Part shown: positions 56,217-64,000 of the stretch, piece after piece
Layout of the letters: each line of letters starts with the position of its first letter
Numbering within the stretch: the first letter of the stretch is position 1
Source of the DNA: Gammaproteobacteria bacterium
GTDB taxonomy: Bacteria; Pseudomonadota; Gammaproteobacteria; Arenicellales; JAJDZL01
DNA length: 64,000 nucleotides
Assembly: GCA_022823625.1 (NCBI GenBank)
Contig: JAJEHQ010000019.1
Coordinates: 52,685-116,684 of the forward strand
Reading direction: 5' to 3'
The notes under the pieces: generated by a model
Database searches by the model: none
Seen by the model: only the letters and a program-made list of their open reading frames with translations
Told to the model about the DNA's origin: nothing
Program-made: the position numbers and the translations under genes

Positions 56217-57389
56217 ATGAAGAATATCCGGCAAAAGACCAAAGCAGTGAGAGCTGGACAAGCCCGCACTCCAGAAAGAGAACACAGCGATCCGATTTTC
56301 GCTACCTCGAGTTTTGTTTTCACGAGCGCTGAGCACGCAGCAGAAATGTTTGCCGAAAGAGAGATCGGCAACATTTATTCCAGATTTACCAATCCAACCA
56401 CTCGGGCATTTGAGAGTCGACTTGCGGCATTAGAAGGTGCTCAATATTGCAGTGGCACTGCATCGGGAATGTCGGCGATTTTGACACTTTGTATGAGTGT
56501 TTTGAGATCAGGAGATCAAATTGCCGCAACCCGAGGGATGTTTGGTTCTACAGTGAATCTGTTCTGCAATATTCTGTCGCGTTTCGGGATTACGACAAGT
56601 TTTCACTCGCCGAGCGAGATATGTTCTGCGAAACTTGATTCAGCAACTCGTATGATTTTCATTGAAACACCGTCCAATCCACTCTGCGAAATTGTTGACA
56701 TTGGCCAACTGGCTAAAGTGCGTGATTCGCTTTCCGACTGCATCCTTGTCGTAGATAACTGTGCCTGTACGCCAATTCTGCAGCAACCTTTAGCACTTGG
56801 TGCAGATGTTGTCATTCACTCGTCGACAAAATTTTTAGATGGACAGGGACGAGCTGTTGGTGGCGCTGTAGTTACCAACGATGAGAATTTAGCGAATGCC
56901 GTTCATGGATTTTTACGCACAGCTGGCCCCTCGATGAGCCCATTTAATGCGTGGATATTTCACAAAGGTCTTGAAACCCTTTCAGTTCGAATGAAGGAGT
57001 CATGTTCGAGTGCAAAAAAAATAGCTCAATGGTTGCAAAATCACCCAAAAGTGGAGAATGTGTTTTATCCAGGGCTAAAACAACATTCCGGTCATGAACT
57101 GGCAGCGCGACAACAAAGTGATTTCGGAGCACTGCTGGCATTTGAAGTGCACGGTGGAAAGGATGAAGCGTGGAAATTAATCGATAGTGTTAGTATTTTC
57201 TCCGTTACTGCTAATCTTGGAGATGCTAAAAGTACGATCACTCACCCTGCATCAACGACACATTCAAGAGTTCAGGAGTCTGATCGAAAGCGGATGGGAA
57301 TCAGTGATGGTTTAATCCGACTTTCTATTGGACTGGAAGACGTACAAGACTTAATCGAAGATTTGCAGTTGGCTCTAAATTCAATCTGA
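56217..57389 (+). CDS. metZ: O-succinylhomoserine sulfhydrylase (Cys/Met metabolism PLP enzyme)
   Basis: About 390 residues from the ATG at 56217; the frame is open to 56130 but the added 29 residues are not family-like. The PLP Lys is in VIHSSTKFLDGQGR. SRFTNPTTRAFESRLAALEG, ATRGMFGSTVNLF and a C-terminal SIGLEDVQDLIEDL fit the gamma-family. It would make homocysteine from O-succinylhomoserine and sulfide. MetB and MetY are close relatives; overall motifs and length fit MetZ best. It is the first gene right of the integrated element, 290 bp from attR. Confidence 0.88.
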   Translation: MKNIRQKTKAVRAGQARTPEREHSDPIFATSSFVFTSAEHAAEMFAEREIGNIYSRFTNPTTRAFESRLAALEGAQYCSGTASGMSAILTLCMSVLRSGDQIAATRGMFGSTVNLFCNILSRFGITTSFHSPSEICSAKLDSATRMIFIETPSNPLCEIVDIGQLAKVRDSLSDCILVVDNCACTPILQQPLALGADVVIHSSTKFLDGQGRAVGGAVVTNDENLANAVHGFLRTAGPSMSPFNAWIFHKGLETLSVRMKESCSSAKKIAQWLQNHPKVENVFYPGLKQHSGHELAARQQSDFGALLAFEVHGGKDEAWKLIDSVSIFSVTANLGDAKSTITHPASTTHSRVQESDRKRMGISDGLIRLSIGLEDVQDLIEDLQLALNSI

Positions 57390-57642
57390 ATCCCAAGTTC
57401 AATCGCCGCAGTACACCGGATAAACTGCGGAGCGGTAATACCTGCCCGTTTCGGTTTGAATGAAATTTGACGCGATAGTCCAAGAGACTAGTAACTAGGC
57501 TTGATCTGCGTGTAGGGGAGGCATAGACCTACTGGAATAATTAGTCATTCGTTGGCGGTAAGGTAGCGTTTTTTGATTCTCAATCTAGATGGAAATGCAG
57601 CGGCCACTAGGTGACCGTCGCGCACTTGTCTTGATTCAACAA

Positions 57643-59460
57643 TCAACCGATTTTCCCACCATCTGTCCGCGTGATCGCAATGACCGATGATCGAGGTACA
57701 GAATTTCCACCATACGGAAAGTGGCATTCGCTGGGATTTGACTCACCGGGATGCTGGATGCCGACGAACATCGTGCGATTATCAGTACTCCAGGTAATGC
57801 CAGTCACTTCGCACTCTTTTGGACCCACTAAAAAGCGCTGGATTTCACCTGTTTCGACACTTGCCATCAGCATTTGGTTATTTCCCATGCCTGCGAAATT
57901 GTCAACATTGGAGTAATTGCCATCGGTCTGAATCCAAAGATTGCCGACTGAGTCGAAAGCCAGTCCGTCAGGAGAGTTAAACATGTTATCCGCATTGATG
58001 TTTTCTGAACCCGCATTGGCATCACTATGCACTGCAGGATTTCCTGCAACAACAAACAAATCCCATGTGAATGAATTTGCCGTATGGTCACCCTTTTCAG
58101 GTATCCAGCGAACAATCTGTCCATATTTATTTGCCTTTCTCGGATTTGGACCACCAACCGGTGTTGGATCACCACCGGCATTCGGTTTGATTCCACGGTT
58201 CTTGTTATTGGTAAGGCAACAGTAGACTTCCACCTTGTGGGGGTTTGCAGCCACCCATTCTGGTCTGTCCATCGTTGTCGCGCCAACTTTACTACCCGCA
58301 ATACGGGAGAACACGCAAATCTCCTCCAGTGTCATGTCAGTGGTTTGTGGCGAAAGAGTCAGCCATTGCCCACTGCCGTCTTCTTCGAATTTGGCGACCG
58401 ACAGTTGACCATCATCCAGCAAATTCGTGTTGCCTTCAGCACCTGGCGAAAATTTGCCACTTGATACAAATCGATAAATGAACTCCCCACGTTCATCATC
58501 ACCCATGTAGGCTACTATCTTGCCATTGTCCGCAACGACGACCTCGCAATTTTCATGCTTGAATCGGCCCATTGCCGTGCGTTTTTTTGGTAAAGAGTCA
58601 GGATCAGACGGATCAATTTCAACGATGTACCCCGCGCGATGTGGTTCTTTGGGATTCTTGGCTACGTCGAAGCGATCATCAACACGGGACCAGTCATATC
58701 CCTTGTCCTTGTTCTTTATGCCATACCGTTTGTATGTCTCAGTAAGCTTCTTGTCGGGTTGACTTGGGGTTGAAAAATAGCCGTTGAAGTTCTCCTCACA
58801 AGCGAGATAAGTTCCCCACGGCGTTACACCATTGCCGCAGTTGTTCCAGGTACCGAGCGCGAATTTACCCTCAGGGTCAGCTGCTGTTTTCAAAAGGTTA
58901 TGTCCCCGAGCAGGTCCGGTAAGTTCTACTGGACTTGCGGCGGTAATTCGGCGGTTGTAGGGTGAGTCAAGTACGATTTCCCATCTCTCACTACTCATGG
59001 ACAATTCAACAATACTAACGCCATGAGCAGCAATTCCCTTATGCACATCGTCGTCATTTTCAGGCAGTTTACTTGCCCTGTTTCCATAGATGATGTTCCG
59101 ATTACAGTATTCATTATTGACCACAAGCAAATTACGATTATTCACGCGAAAGAATGCCATGCCATCACAGTTATCACCAAACGATCGGGCTTGGCTGTCA
59201 GCATTGCCTCGACTTTCCTGATTGAAAGGCGAAACTCCGCTCCAAAGCGGATCTCCCCACGACGCTACAACATGCCACTCGAAGCCTTCCGGCAATGTTA
59301 TGGTGTCAAGCGAATTGGTAGCTACGGAAGTAAAAAGAATCGTGGAGTCTGCCAAAGCTTTCATGCCTGGCAAAGCGCTCAAAATAAAGGCACTTGCGCC
59401 TATCACAAAAGTTCCTTGTAGAAACTTCCTGCGGTTGATAATTTTGTCGAAATCAGTCAC
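57643..59460 (-). CDS. phoX: PhoX-type phosphatase (DUF839), Tat-exported
   Basis: A 605-residue protein with a twin-arginine signal (NRRKFLQGTFVIGASAF) ending near residue 37. The body is the beta-propeller-like DUF839/PhoX fold, with FNQESRGNADSQARSFGDNCDGM, WGTYLACEENFNGYF, GRFKHENCEVVVADNGKIVAYMGDDERGEFIYRF and EWVAANPHKVEVY. PhoX enzymes are calcium- and iron-dependent alkaline phosphatases in the periplasm. I see no Pho box, so phosphate control is unproven. It converges on metZ with about 250 bp between stops and no clear terminator. Confidence 0.9.
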   Translation of the reverse strand: MTDFDKIINRRKFLQGTFVIGASAFILSALPGMKALADSTILFTSVATNSLDTITLPEGFEWHVVASWGDPLWSGVSPFNQESRGNADSQARSFGDNCDGMAFFRVNNRNLLVVNNEYCNRNIIYGNRASKLPENDDDVHKGIAAHGVSIVELSMSSERWEIVLDSPYNRRITAASPVELTGPARGHNLLKTAADPEGKFALGTWNNCGNGVTPWGTYLACEENFNGYFSTPSQPDKKLTETYKRYGIKNKDKGYDWSRVDDRFDVAKNPKEPHRAGYIVEIDPSDPDSLPKKRTAMGRFKHENCEVVVADNGKIVAYMGDDERGEFIYRFVSSGKFSPGAEGNTNLLDDGQLSVAKFEEDGSGQWLTLSPQTTDMTLEEICVFSRIAGSKVGATTMDRPEWVAANPHKVEVYCCLTNNKNRGIKPNAGGDPTPVGGPNPRKANKYGQIVRWIPEKGDHTANSFTWDLFVVAGNPAVHSDANAGSENINADNMFNSPDGLAFDSVGNLWIQTDGNYSNVDNFAGMGNNQMLMASVETGEIQRFLVGPKECEVTGITWSTDNRTMFVGIQHPGESNPSECHFPYGGNSVPRSSVIAITRTDGGKIG

Positions 59461-59957
59461 TCATCTACTCCGAAATTTTTGAAGGAATTGAAATTTGAAT
59501 TAACAAATTGTGGGGCAGCTACATAAAAGGTAACCCCCATCAATACGATAACAAAAGTTCTGCGTAATATTACTCGCATTGCTGCACCGCAGCAAAAATT
59601 CGTAGAATGTTCAACAAATCGCTTGAATGTGTATCAAGGTATTTAGCAATGTTTTAGGAAATATAGAGTGACTTTGGTACTTGATGGGTGATCTCCAATT
59701 TGATGAAACATCCATACTGCGGTATTGCACGGCAAAATTAAAATTTCGCTCAGAGTTTCCTGCCAACTTAAAACATTCCAATTACATTTTGTTATCAATG
59801 AGATATGTTGCTTACTCTCTTCGTTTATCAGACAGCAGTGAATATCAATATATGTCTAAAAACAGGCAGGTTGATGTTGTCAGCCTGCCAAACCTCTAGG
59901 AAATAGTAAGAGGATTTTAACTTGTTGTTCATCCTGATTTGGTCGGTAAAACCAGAA
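59461..59957. other. Intergenic region between phoX and katA
   Basis: About 500 bases that carry the leftward phoX promoter and the katA terminator. A 72-codon rightward frame at 59681-59899 has no recognisable product and runs into the terminator, so it was not accepted. Confidence 0.5.
59862..59890 (-). terminator. Rho-independent terminator of katA
   Basis: Read leftward, the stem GGCAGG/CCTGCC has a loop of about 14 nt and is followed by TGTTTTTAG. It lies about 70 bp after the katA stop. Edges are good to about 1 base. Confidence 0.65.
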
Positions 59958-61415
59958 TCAGGCAGCCTTTACAACATGAAAGTTGACTCCCAGCGCTTTC
60001 GCAACGCCAAGCGCATACTCAGGATGCGCCTTTTGGAAATGACCAAGTTGTCTGTACACAATGTCTTCAGGCACACCTTGCATCGCTTCGGCAATATTGC
60101 TGAATAGCCGCTGACGCTGGGCGTCATCAAACATCTGGAACAAAGCGCCTGGCTGTGTGTAGTCATCATTGCCTTGACGATGGTTGTGCCGATGGACATC
60201 CCCATCGATTACCATCGGTGGTTCAAGATACTCAGAATTTTCTGCTGGCCCGTCAATTGAATTTGGCTCGTAGTACGCATTTGAGTCACCGGTATCATTT
60301 GCAAAAAATCGCATGGACCCATCCTTGTGATAGTGGTGAACTGGGCAGCGCGGTGCATTTACCGGTAGAGCTTCGTAGTGCGTTCCTAATCGATAGCGAT
60401 GCGCATCCGCATAGGCGAAAATCCGCGCCTGTAGTACTTTGTCAGGACTGAATCCAATCCCGCGAACAACATTGGAAGGACTGAATGCAGTCTGTTCAAT
60501 CTCGGAAAAATAATTGTCCGGATTTCTGTTGAGTTCAATCTGGCCTACCTTGATGAGCGGATACTCGCCATGCGGCCACACTTTGGTGAGGTCGAATGGA
60601 TTGTATGATGTTTTCGCTGCATCAGCTTCTGGCATGATCTGAACAAACAACGTCCAGCGCGGGAATTCTCCATTTTCAATTGCACTGTAGAGTTGCTCCT
60701 GGTAGGATTCTCGCGAAGTGCCGATGACCTCAGCAGCCTCAGAATTGGTAAAGTGCTTGTGTCCTTGCTGCGTCTTGAAGTGAAACTTAACCCAGAATCG
60801 CTTGCCGTCGTTATTCCAGAAACTGAACGTATGCGACCCATATCCGTTCATGTACATGGGTGCGGTCGGCAGACCTCGGTCAGACATCAGGATCGTCACC
60901 TGATGCAATGATTCTGTAGAAAGCGACCAGAAATCCCACATAGCGGTTGGTGACCGCAGATTGGTTCTAGGATGGCGTTTCTGCGTCCGAATGAAATCCG
61001 GAAACTTCAGTGGGTCTCGAATGAAGAATACCGGTGTGTTGTTGCCAACTAAATCCCAGTTTCCCTCCACAGTGTAGAATTTCACCGCAAAACCTCGAAC
61101 ATCGCGTTCTGCATCAGCTGCACCAAGTTCTCCAGCAACAGTTGAGAACCGAATGAGCAGCGGCGTTTCCCTGCCAATCTCAGAAAATATGGCGGCGTTC
61201 GTGTAATCACTGATGTCATCTGTGACTTTCAATGTACCGTAGGCACCCCAACCTTTGGCGTGAACAACTCTTTCAGGAATTCGTTCACGGTTCTGATGCG
61301 CAAGTTTCTCAATCAACTGATAATCTTGAAGAAGTACGGGGCCGCGAGGGCCAGCCGTCACACTATTCTGATTGTCAGCCACTGGAGCGCCGGCTGTAGT
61401 AGTCAAAGTTTTCAT
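59958..61415 (-). CDS. katA: Monofunctional heme catalase (clade 3)
   Basis: A 485-residue small-subunit catalase. The catalytic His lies in [13 protein letters not shown], the Asn in [14 protein letters not shown], and the proximal heme-binding Tyr in [14 protein letters not shown]. Length and the N-terminal [11 protein letters not shown] are typical of clade 3, which often binds NADPH. It removes hydrogen peroxide in the cytosol. It is divergent from oxyR over a 108-bp AT-rich space, the usual arrangement for OxyR-activated catalases; the adjacent oxyR is frameshifted here. Confidence 0.96.
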   Translation of the reverse strand: MKTLTTTAGAPVADNQNSVTAGPRGPVLLQDYQLIEKLAHQNRERIPERVVHAKGWGAYGTLKVTDDISDYTNAAIFSEIGRETPLLIRFSTVAGELGAADAERDVRGFAVKFYTVEGNWDLVGNNTPVFFIRDPLKFPDFIRTQKRHPRTNLRSPTAMWDFWSLSTESLHQVTILMSDRGLPTAPMYMNGYGSHTFSFWNNDGKRFWVKFHFKTQQGHKHFTNSEAAEVIGTSRESYQEQLYSAIENGEFPRWTLFVQIMPEADAAKTSYNPFDLTKVWPHGEYPLIKVGQIELNRNPDNYFSEIEQTAFSPSNVVRGIGFSPDKVLQARIFAYADAHRYRLGTHYEALPVNAPRCPVHHYHKDGSMRFFANDTGDSNAYYEPNSIDGPAENSEYLEPPMVIDGDVHRHNHRQGNDDYTQPGALFQMFDDAQRQRLFSNIAEAMQGVPEDIVYRQLGHFQKAHPEYALGVAKALGVNFHVVKAA

Positions 61416-61523
61416 GATTTACTCCTGTATGACTTGCATGAACTAGTGCTGATAATTTAGTTCCTATCAAATAATAAGTAAAATCGATTTATTTTATGAA
61501 TACAATAGGAATAAGTTATTTAT
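61416..61523. promoter_or_regulatory. katA-oxyR divergent control region
   Basis: 108 AT-rich bases. CCTAT near 61463 and ATAGG near 61504 are symmetric about the centre, and ATAG/CTAT pairs are the repeat unit of OxyR sites. The spacing is not a clean 7-bp ladder, so this is only suggestive. Confidence 0.35.
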
Positions 61524-62437
61524 ATGAATTTACGAGATCTAAAATACGTTGTCTCAGTTGCCGAACTCGGTCACTTCGGCCGAGCTGCGGAAGTTTGTTA
61601 CGTAAGTCAGCCTGCTTTAAGCGGACAGATTGCAAAACTTGAAAGTGAGTTAATGTAAAACTGTTCGAACGAAATCGACGATCTGTGCGGGTAACCCCGG
61701 AAGGCGAACAAATTGTTGCTTATGTCAAGTCCATTCTCAAACTAGCTGAAGAAATCAAGACTTGCGCACAAGCGGCATCCAATCCCTATTCCGGAATACT
61801 CAAGCTTGGCATGATTCCAACTATCGGGCCGTATCTGACGCCCATTTTGCTGCCAGCCATCAAGCGGAGTATGCCGCAACTCGAGCTTGACGTTGTGGAG
61901 TCAAAAACACCTGAACTTGAAAAATCTTTGCTTGAGGGGCGGATTGATGCCGCGATTTTGGCAACCAAAGTAGAAATTCCACAGGTGGCTGAAATTTTTC
62001 TTTACGATGAGCCTTTCTGGGTTGCCTTACCATACCGGCACCCACTATCCTTGCATGAAACCATTGATTTCAACACCTTAAGAGCTGAAGAGCTTTTACT
62101 TCTTGAAGATGGACACTGTTTTCGCGACCAGATTATTTCGTTCTGCGAAAATGCGCTAGAATCGAATCCAAAATTCAAGACCCAGCAGACCAGTCTTACC
62201 ACGATCCTTTCCTTGGTGGGCTCTGGAGCAGGGGTGACGCTTGTACCTGCAATGAGTTTGGCCGGTTCCTGGGTAACTGACTCTGGCATTGCACTCAGGA
62301 GGGAGGCTACCGGGTCTGCAGTGCGGTCGGTTTCGCTGGTTTATCGTAGAACCTACCCACGTCATCAATTGCTGAACAGGTTCGCTGACATAATCTGTGC
62401 AGGACTACCGGACACAGTTAAACCAGCCCGGCGTTAA
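61524..62437 (+). pseudogene. oxyR: oxyR (LysR-type peroxide sensor) with a one-base frameshift
   Basis: From the ATG at 61524 the frame reads MNLRDLKYVVSVAELGHFGR, then SQPALSGQIAKLESEL, the OxyR helix-turn-helix. It then meets TAA at 61656-61658. Adding one base at about 61650-61655 restores (G/D)VKLFERNRRSVRVTPEGEQIV and the rest of the protein to 62437. The effector domain has both redox cysteines, in EDGHCFRDQIISFCENA. The gene is thus complete except for the shift, which is either a recent mutation or a sequencing error. A start inside the second frame would lack the DNA-binding domain. Confidence 0.88.
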
Positions 62438-63155
62438 ATTGAAGCCCTAATCTTAAACGGATGCAGCTGATTGCGAACACCCACAGTCAAATTGCGATTC
62501 ACGCTGACCAAATAAGGTTAGTAGTTTAGCGAGCTTCCATTGAACAACACAAAACTACATATTCTTGCTCAATAACAAAATCTTATCTACATAAATTAGT
62601 CGAACCACGGTGCCGAGAACATCCAAATATTCGTTTCCTCACGTCCGTGTTCGTATGGCCAAAAATCTATCAGTTTTCCCTGCTCAGGGGTAACTACTCG
62701 ACTTTTGGCATTGAAAAACGTCGAATAAATTGACTTATATATTTGATAAATATGAATAAACAGGCTTCACCTGAAGTCAAGAATGGTTTTTGACAATGTC
62801 GCCGAATGTGGCGAACCAAATTTCAGGGAGGCTTTCGAATCCTATGAGGCTGAAATCCTGCGTTTTCCCAAAAATGCTGATTGCCTTATAGCAAATGACT
62901 TTACCGAGCGCTCAACACGCAGTTCAAAAATCAAGCAGAACATTAGTGGTACGTATGCTGTGCCGAATATGCCGCCGCCTGCAGCCATTCACACCGCGCG
63001 CTAAAACTAAGGCACAGACACCCTCACTGACAGTGAATGAAACGCACTGACTGCTGGACCTCGTGATCAAACCGCTCGAGTTGTGATTCGGCGTCAATTG
63101 TCACTGAGCTGGAAAGCTCTGGATATGCGAAACGGACTGCCTCCAAGTGCCGAAG
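62438..63155. other. Region without a convincing gene
   Basis: About 720 bases after oxyR. A 73-codon rightward frame (62783-63004) has no recognisable domain. The sequence looks like decayed DNA between the backbone and the Rpn-like fragments. Confidence 0.45.
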
Positions 63156-63398
63156 TCAGCGCCTGGAATTCTCAATCTCACGCTTGATCTGTCGAATTTC
63201 TTCGGATGAGAGACCCGTATAGCGCTGCACCTCCCGCTCAGGTTTGCCATCGCCAAGCATGAGTCTGGCAAACTCATGCGTCTTTATCAGCCTACCTAGG
63301 TGCTTACCTAGCTGAATGCTTAGCCGCCTACCTATCTGCATTTTTTCCTGCAGAATATACTGTTCAAAGTCCGTAATGGTCGTTTTCATGTTCTGCAT
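63156..63398 (-). CDS. Small protein like the C-terminal module of Rpn-family nucleases (copy 1)
   Basis: 80 residues, or 77 from a second ATG at 63389. Its last 35 residues, FARLMLGDGKPEREVQRYTG then LSSEEIRQIKREIE, resemble the C-terminal helical tail of Rpn/PD-(D/E)XK 'transposase' proteins, whose pattern is A-x-LL-x-x-G-x-x-xEEV-x-x-x-TGLS-xEEI. No nuclease domain lies upstream. It may be a remnant or a stand-alone short form. In E. coli the rpn genes make such a short form from an internal start, which blocks the nuclease. Confidence 0.6.
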   Translation of the reverse strand: MQNMKTTITDFEQYILQEKMQIGRRLSIQLGKHLGRLIKTHEFARLMLGDGKPEREVQRYTGLSSEEIRQIKREIENSRR

Positions 63399-63548
63399 AC
63401 CTCAGCTGCTGAATGATTTGCGTCAAGCTTTCGTTATCTGAGACTCAAAATCCACTTTTGGTCGCTTGGCTCAGTACTCAATCCAATCCTAAGTTCGCCA
63501 ATGGCTAAATCGGCTTAAGGGTACTTAGAGCACAGTAAATTCGATCAA

Positions 63549-63854
63549 TTATGTCTGAAGTGATTCGAGAGTTTCCACAGGCAATTTAGTCATCTGGCTG
63601 ACCTCTTCAAGTGACATTCCACTTCGAATTAAATTCGTGGCAATTTCGCGTCCTCTTTCATCAGCCCCTTCCTTACGGCCGATTATCTTCGCCTGCAAGT
63701 TGTCAAACTCTCTGATCCGTTCCTTAAGCTCTTCTTCGGTGTACCAAATAGACAGCAGTTCAGCAAATTCCGACGACATTTCTTCTCCGTCTGGTTGATG
63801 TTTCATCTTTTCTAATATGGATTCGATTGTAATTTGCTTCTTGACATTAATCAA
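63549..63854 (-). CDS. Small protein like the C-terminal module of Rpn-family nucleases (copy 2)
   Basis: 101 residues, with a charged helical part (YTEEELKERIREFDNLQAK), a short GRKEGADERGRE linker and then IATNLIRSGMSLEEVSQMTK ending in LPVETLESL. This is the classical Rpn-family C-terminal tail. As with its neighbour, the PD-(D/E)XK nuclease domain is missing and no frame upstream to base 63955 continues it. The two copies share only the tail pattern, so they are old paralogues rather than a recent duplication. Confidence 0.65.
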   Translation of the reverse strand: MINVKKQITIESILEKMKHQPDGEEMSSEFAELLSIWYTEEELKERIREFDNLQAKIIGRKEGADERGREIATNLIRSGMSLEEVSQMTKLPVETLESLQT

Positions 63855-63866
63855 GTAATAGTGTTG

Positions 63867-63923
63867 TCCAACGAGAAATGAGTCTGAAGCAGGATTCCGT
63901 TTCCAACGAGAAATGAGTCTGAA
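63867..63923 (+). repeat. 22-bp direct repeat pair, 35-bp period
   Basis: TCCAACGAGAAATGAGTCTG plus AA occurs at 63867-63888 and again at 63902-63923. It is just before a cut-off ORF and may mark an insertion-element end. Confidence 0.6.
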
Positions 63924-63954
63924 AAACCGAGGTGATCGGGTTCATCATAGGCGG

Positions 63955-64000
63955 ATGAAGACGATCATGAAACTGGAAGAAATCAGGACTCTGGAAGACG
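63955..64000 (+). CDS. Start of an unidentified ORF, cut by the window edge
   Basis: An ATG at 63955 opens 15 codons (MKTIMKLEEIRTLED) to the window end. It is too short to identify. The nearby direct repeats and Rpn-like fragments suggest a mobile-element gene. Confidence 0.3.
   Translation, partial: MKTIMKLEEIRTLED

Noticed and set aside
57390..57642. Hairpin CCGCAGT...ACTGCGG near 57406 as a metZ terminator
   Set aside because: No T-run follows the stem on either strand, so a terminator call is not supported.
62783..63004. 73-codon rightward ORF after oxyR
   Set aside because: No recognisable domain, poor context, in a region that looks decayed.

Overview
The window looks like a chromosome segment from a gammaproteobacterium of moderate-to-low G+C. 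The backbone genes are gammaproteobacterial in type: a class I fumarase, RelA with the EFDD motif, RlmE-FtsH-GlmM, Ppx-SixA, MetZ, and a catalase next to an OxyR. I cannot place the genus. Several backbone genes appear to start at TTG or GTG (dinB, relA, ftsH, glmM, ggt).

Left backbone (1-20511): fumarase (cut by the window edge), a DUF349 protein, DNA polymerase IV, a two-domain sulfurtransferase, RelA, an NRDE protein, a cupin, rlmE, ftsH, glmM, a zinc alcohol dehydrogenase, a proline-iminopeptidase-type hydrolase, gamma-glutamyltransferase, ppx and sixA.

Integrated element (20512-55926, about 35.4 kb): a 19-bp direct repeat that is also an 8-7-8 dyad, typical of a tyrosine-recombinase core site, flanks an element of the PFGI-1/SPI-7/ICEHin1056 type (MPF type G). 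At the left end are two convergent tyrosine recombinases. Reading right to left on the minus strand come ParB, DUF2857, an STY4528-type replication protein, an ArdC-like zincin, a type IVB pilus operon (pilL-N-O-P-Q-R-S-V-U plus one unknown gene), then the conjugation core from TIGR03759 through the VirB4-type ATPase to a TraG-N protein.

Three things make the element unusual. (1) No relaxase, no VirD4/TraD coupling protein, no lytic transglycosylase, no ParA and no replicative helicase or topoisomerase lie between the att sites, although the secretion channel and pilus genes are intact. In related elements the coupling protein lies just where TIGR03759 now abuts the RAQPRD gene. (2) Four metabolic or transport genes (dapE, an argD/dapC aminotransferase, an orphan ABC ATPase, a TerC protein) sit inside the transfer operon between TIGR03755 and TIGR03756. 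(3) The right end holds 1.3 kb with no convincing gene but a cluster of nested palindromes next to parB, a candidate centromere, origin or oriT.

Right backbone (55927-64000): metZ, a Tat-exported PhoX-type phosphatase, a clade-3 catalase with its terminator, a divergent oxyR broken by a one-base frameshift, then a degraded stretch with two orphan Rpn C-terminal modules, a short repeat pair and the start of a cut-off ORF.

Together the window shows a housekeeping chromosome interrupted between sixA and metZ by a conjugation-type island that seems to have kept its envelope machinery and lost its DNA-processing and substrate-recruitment parts.
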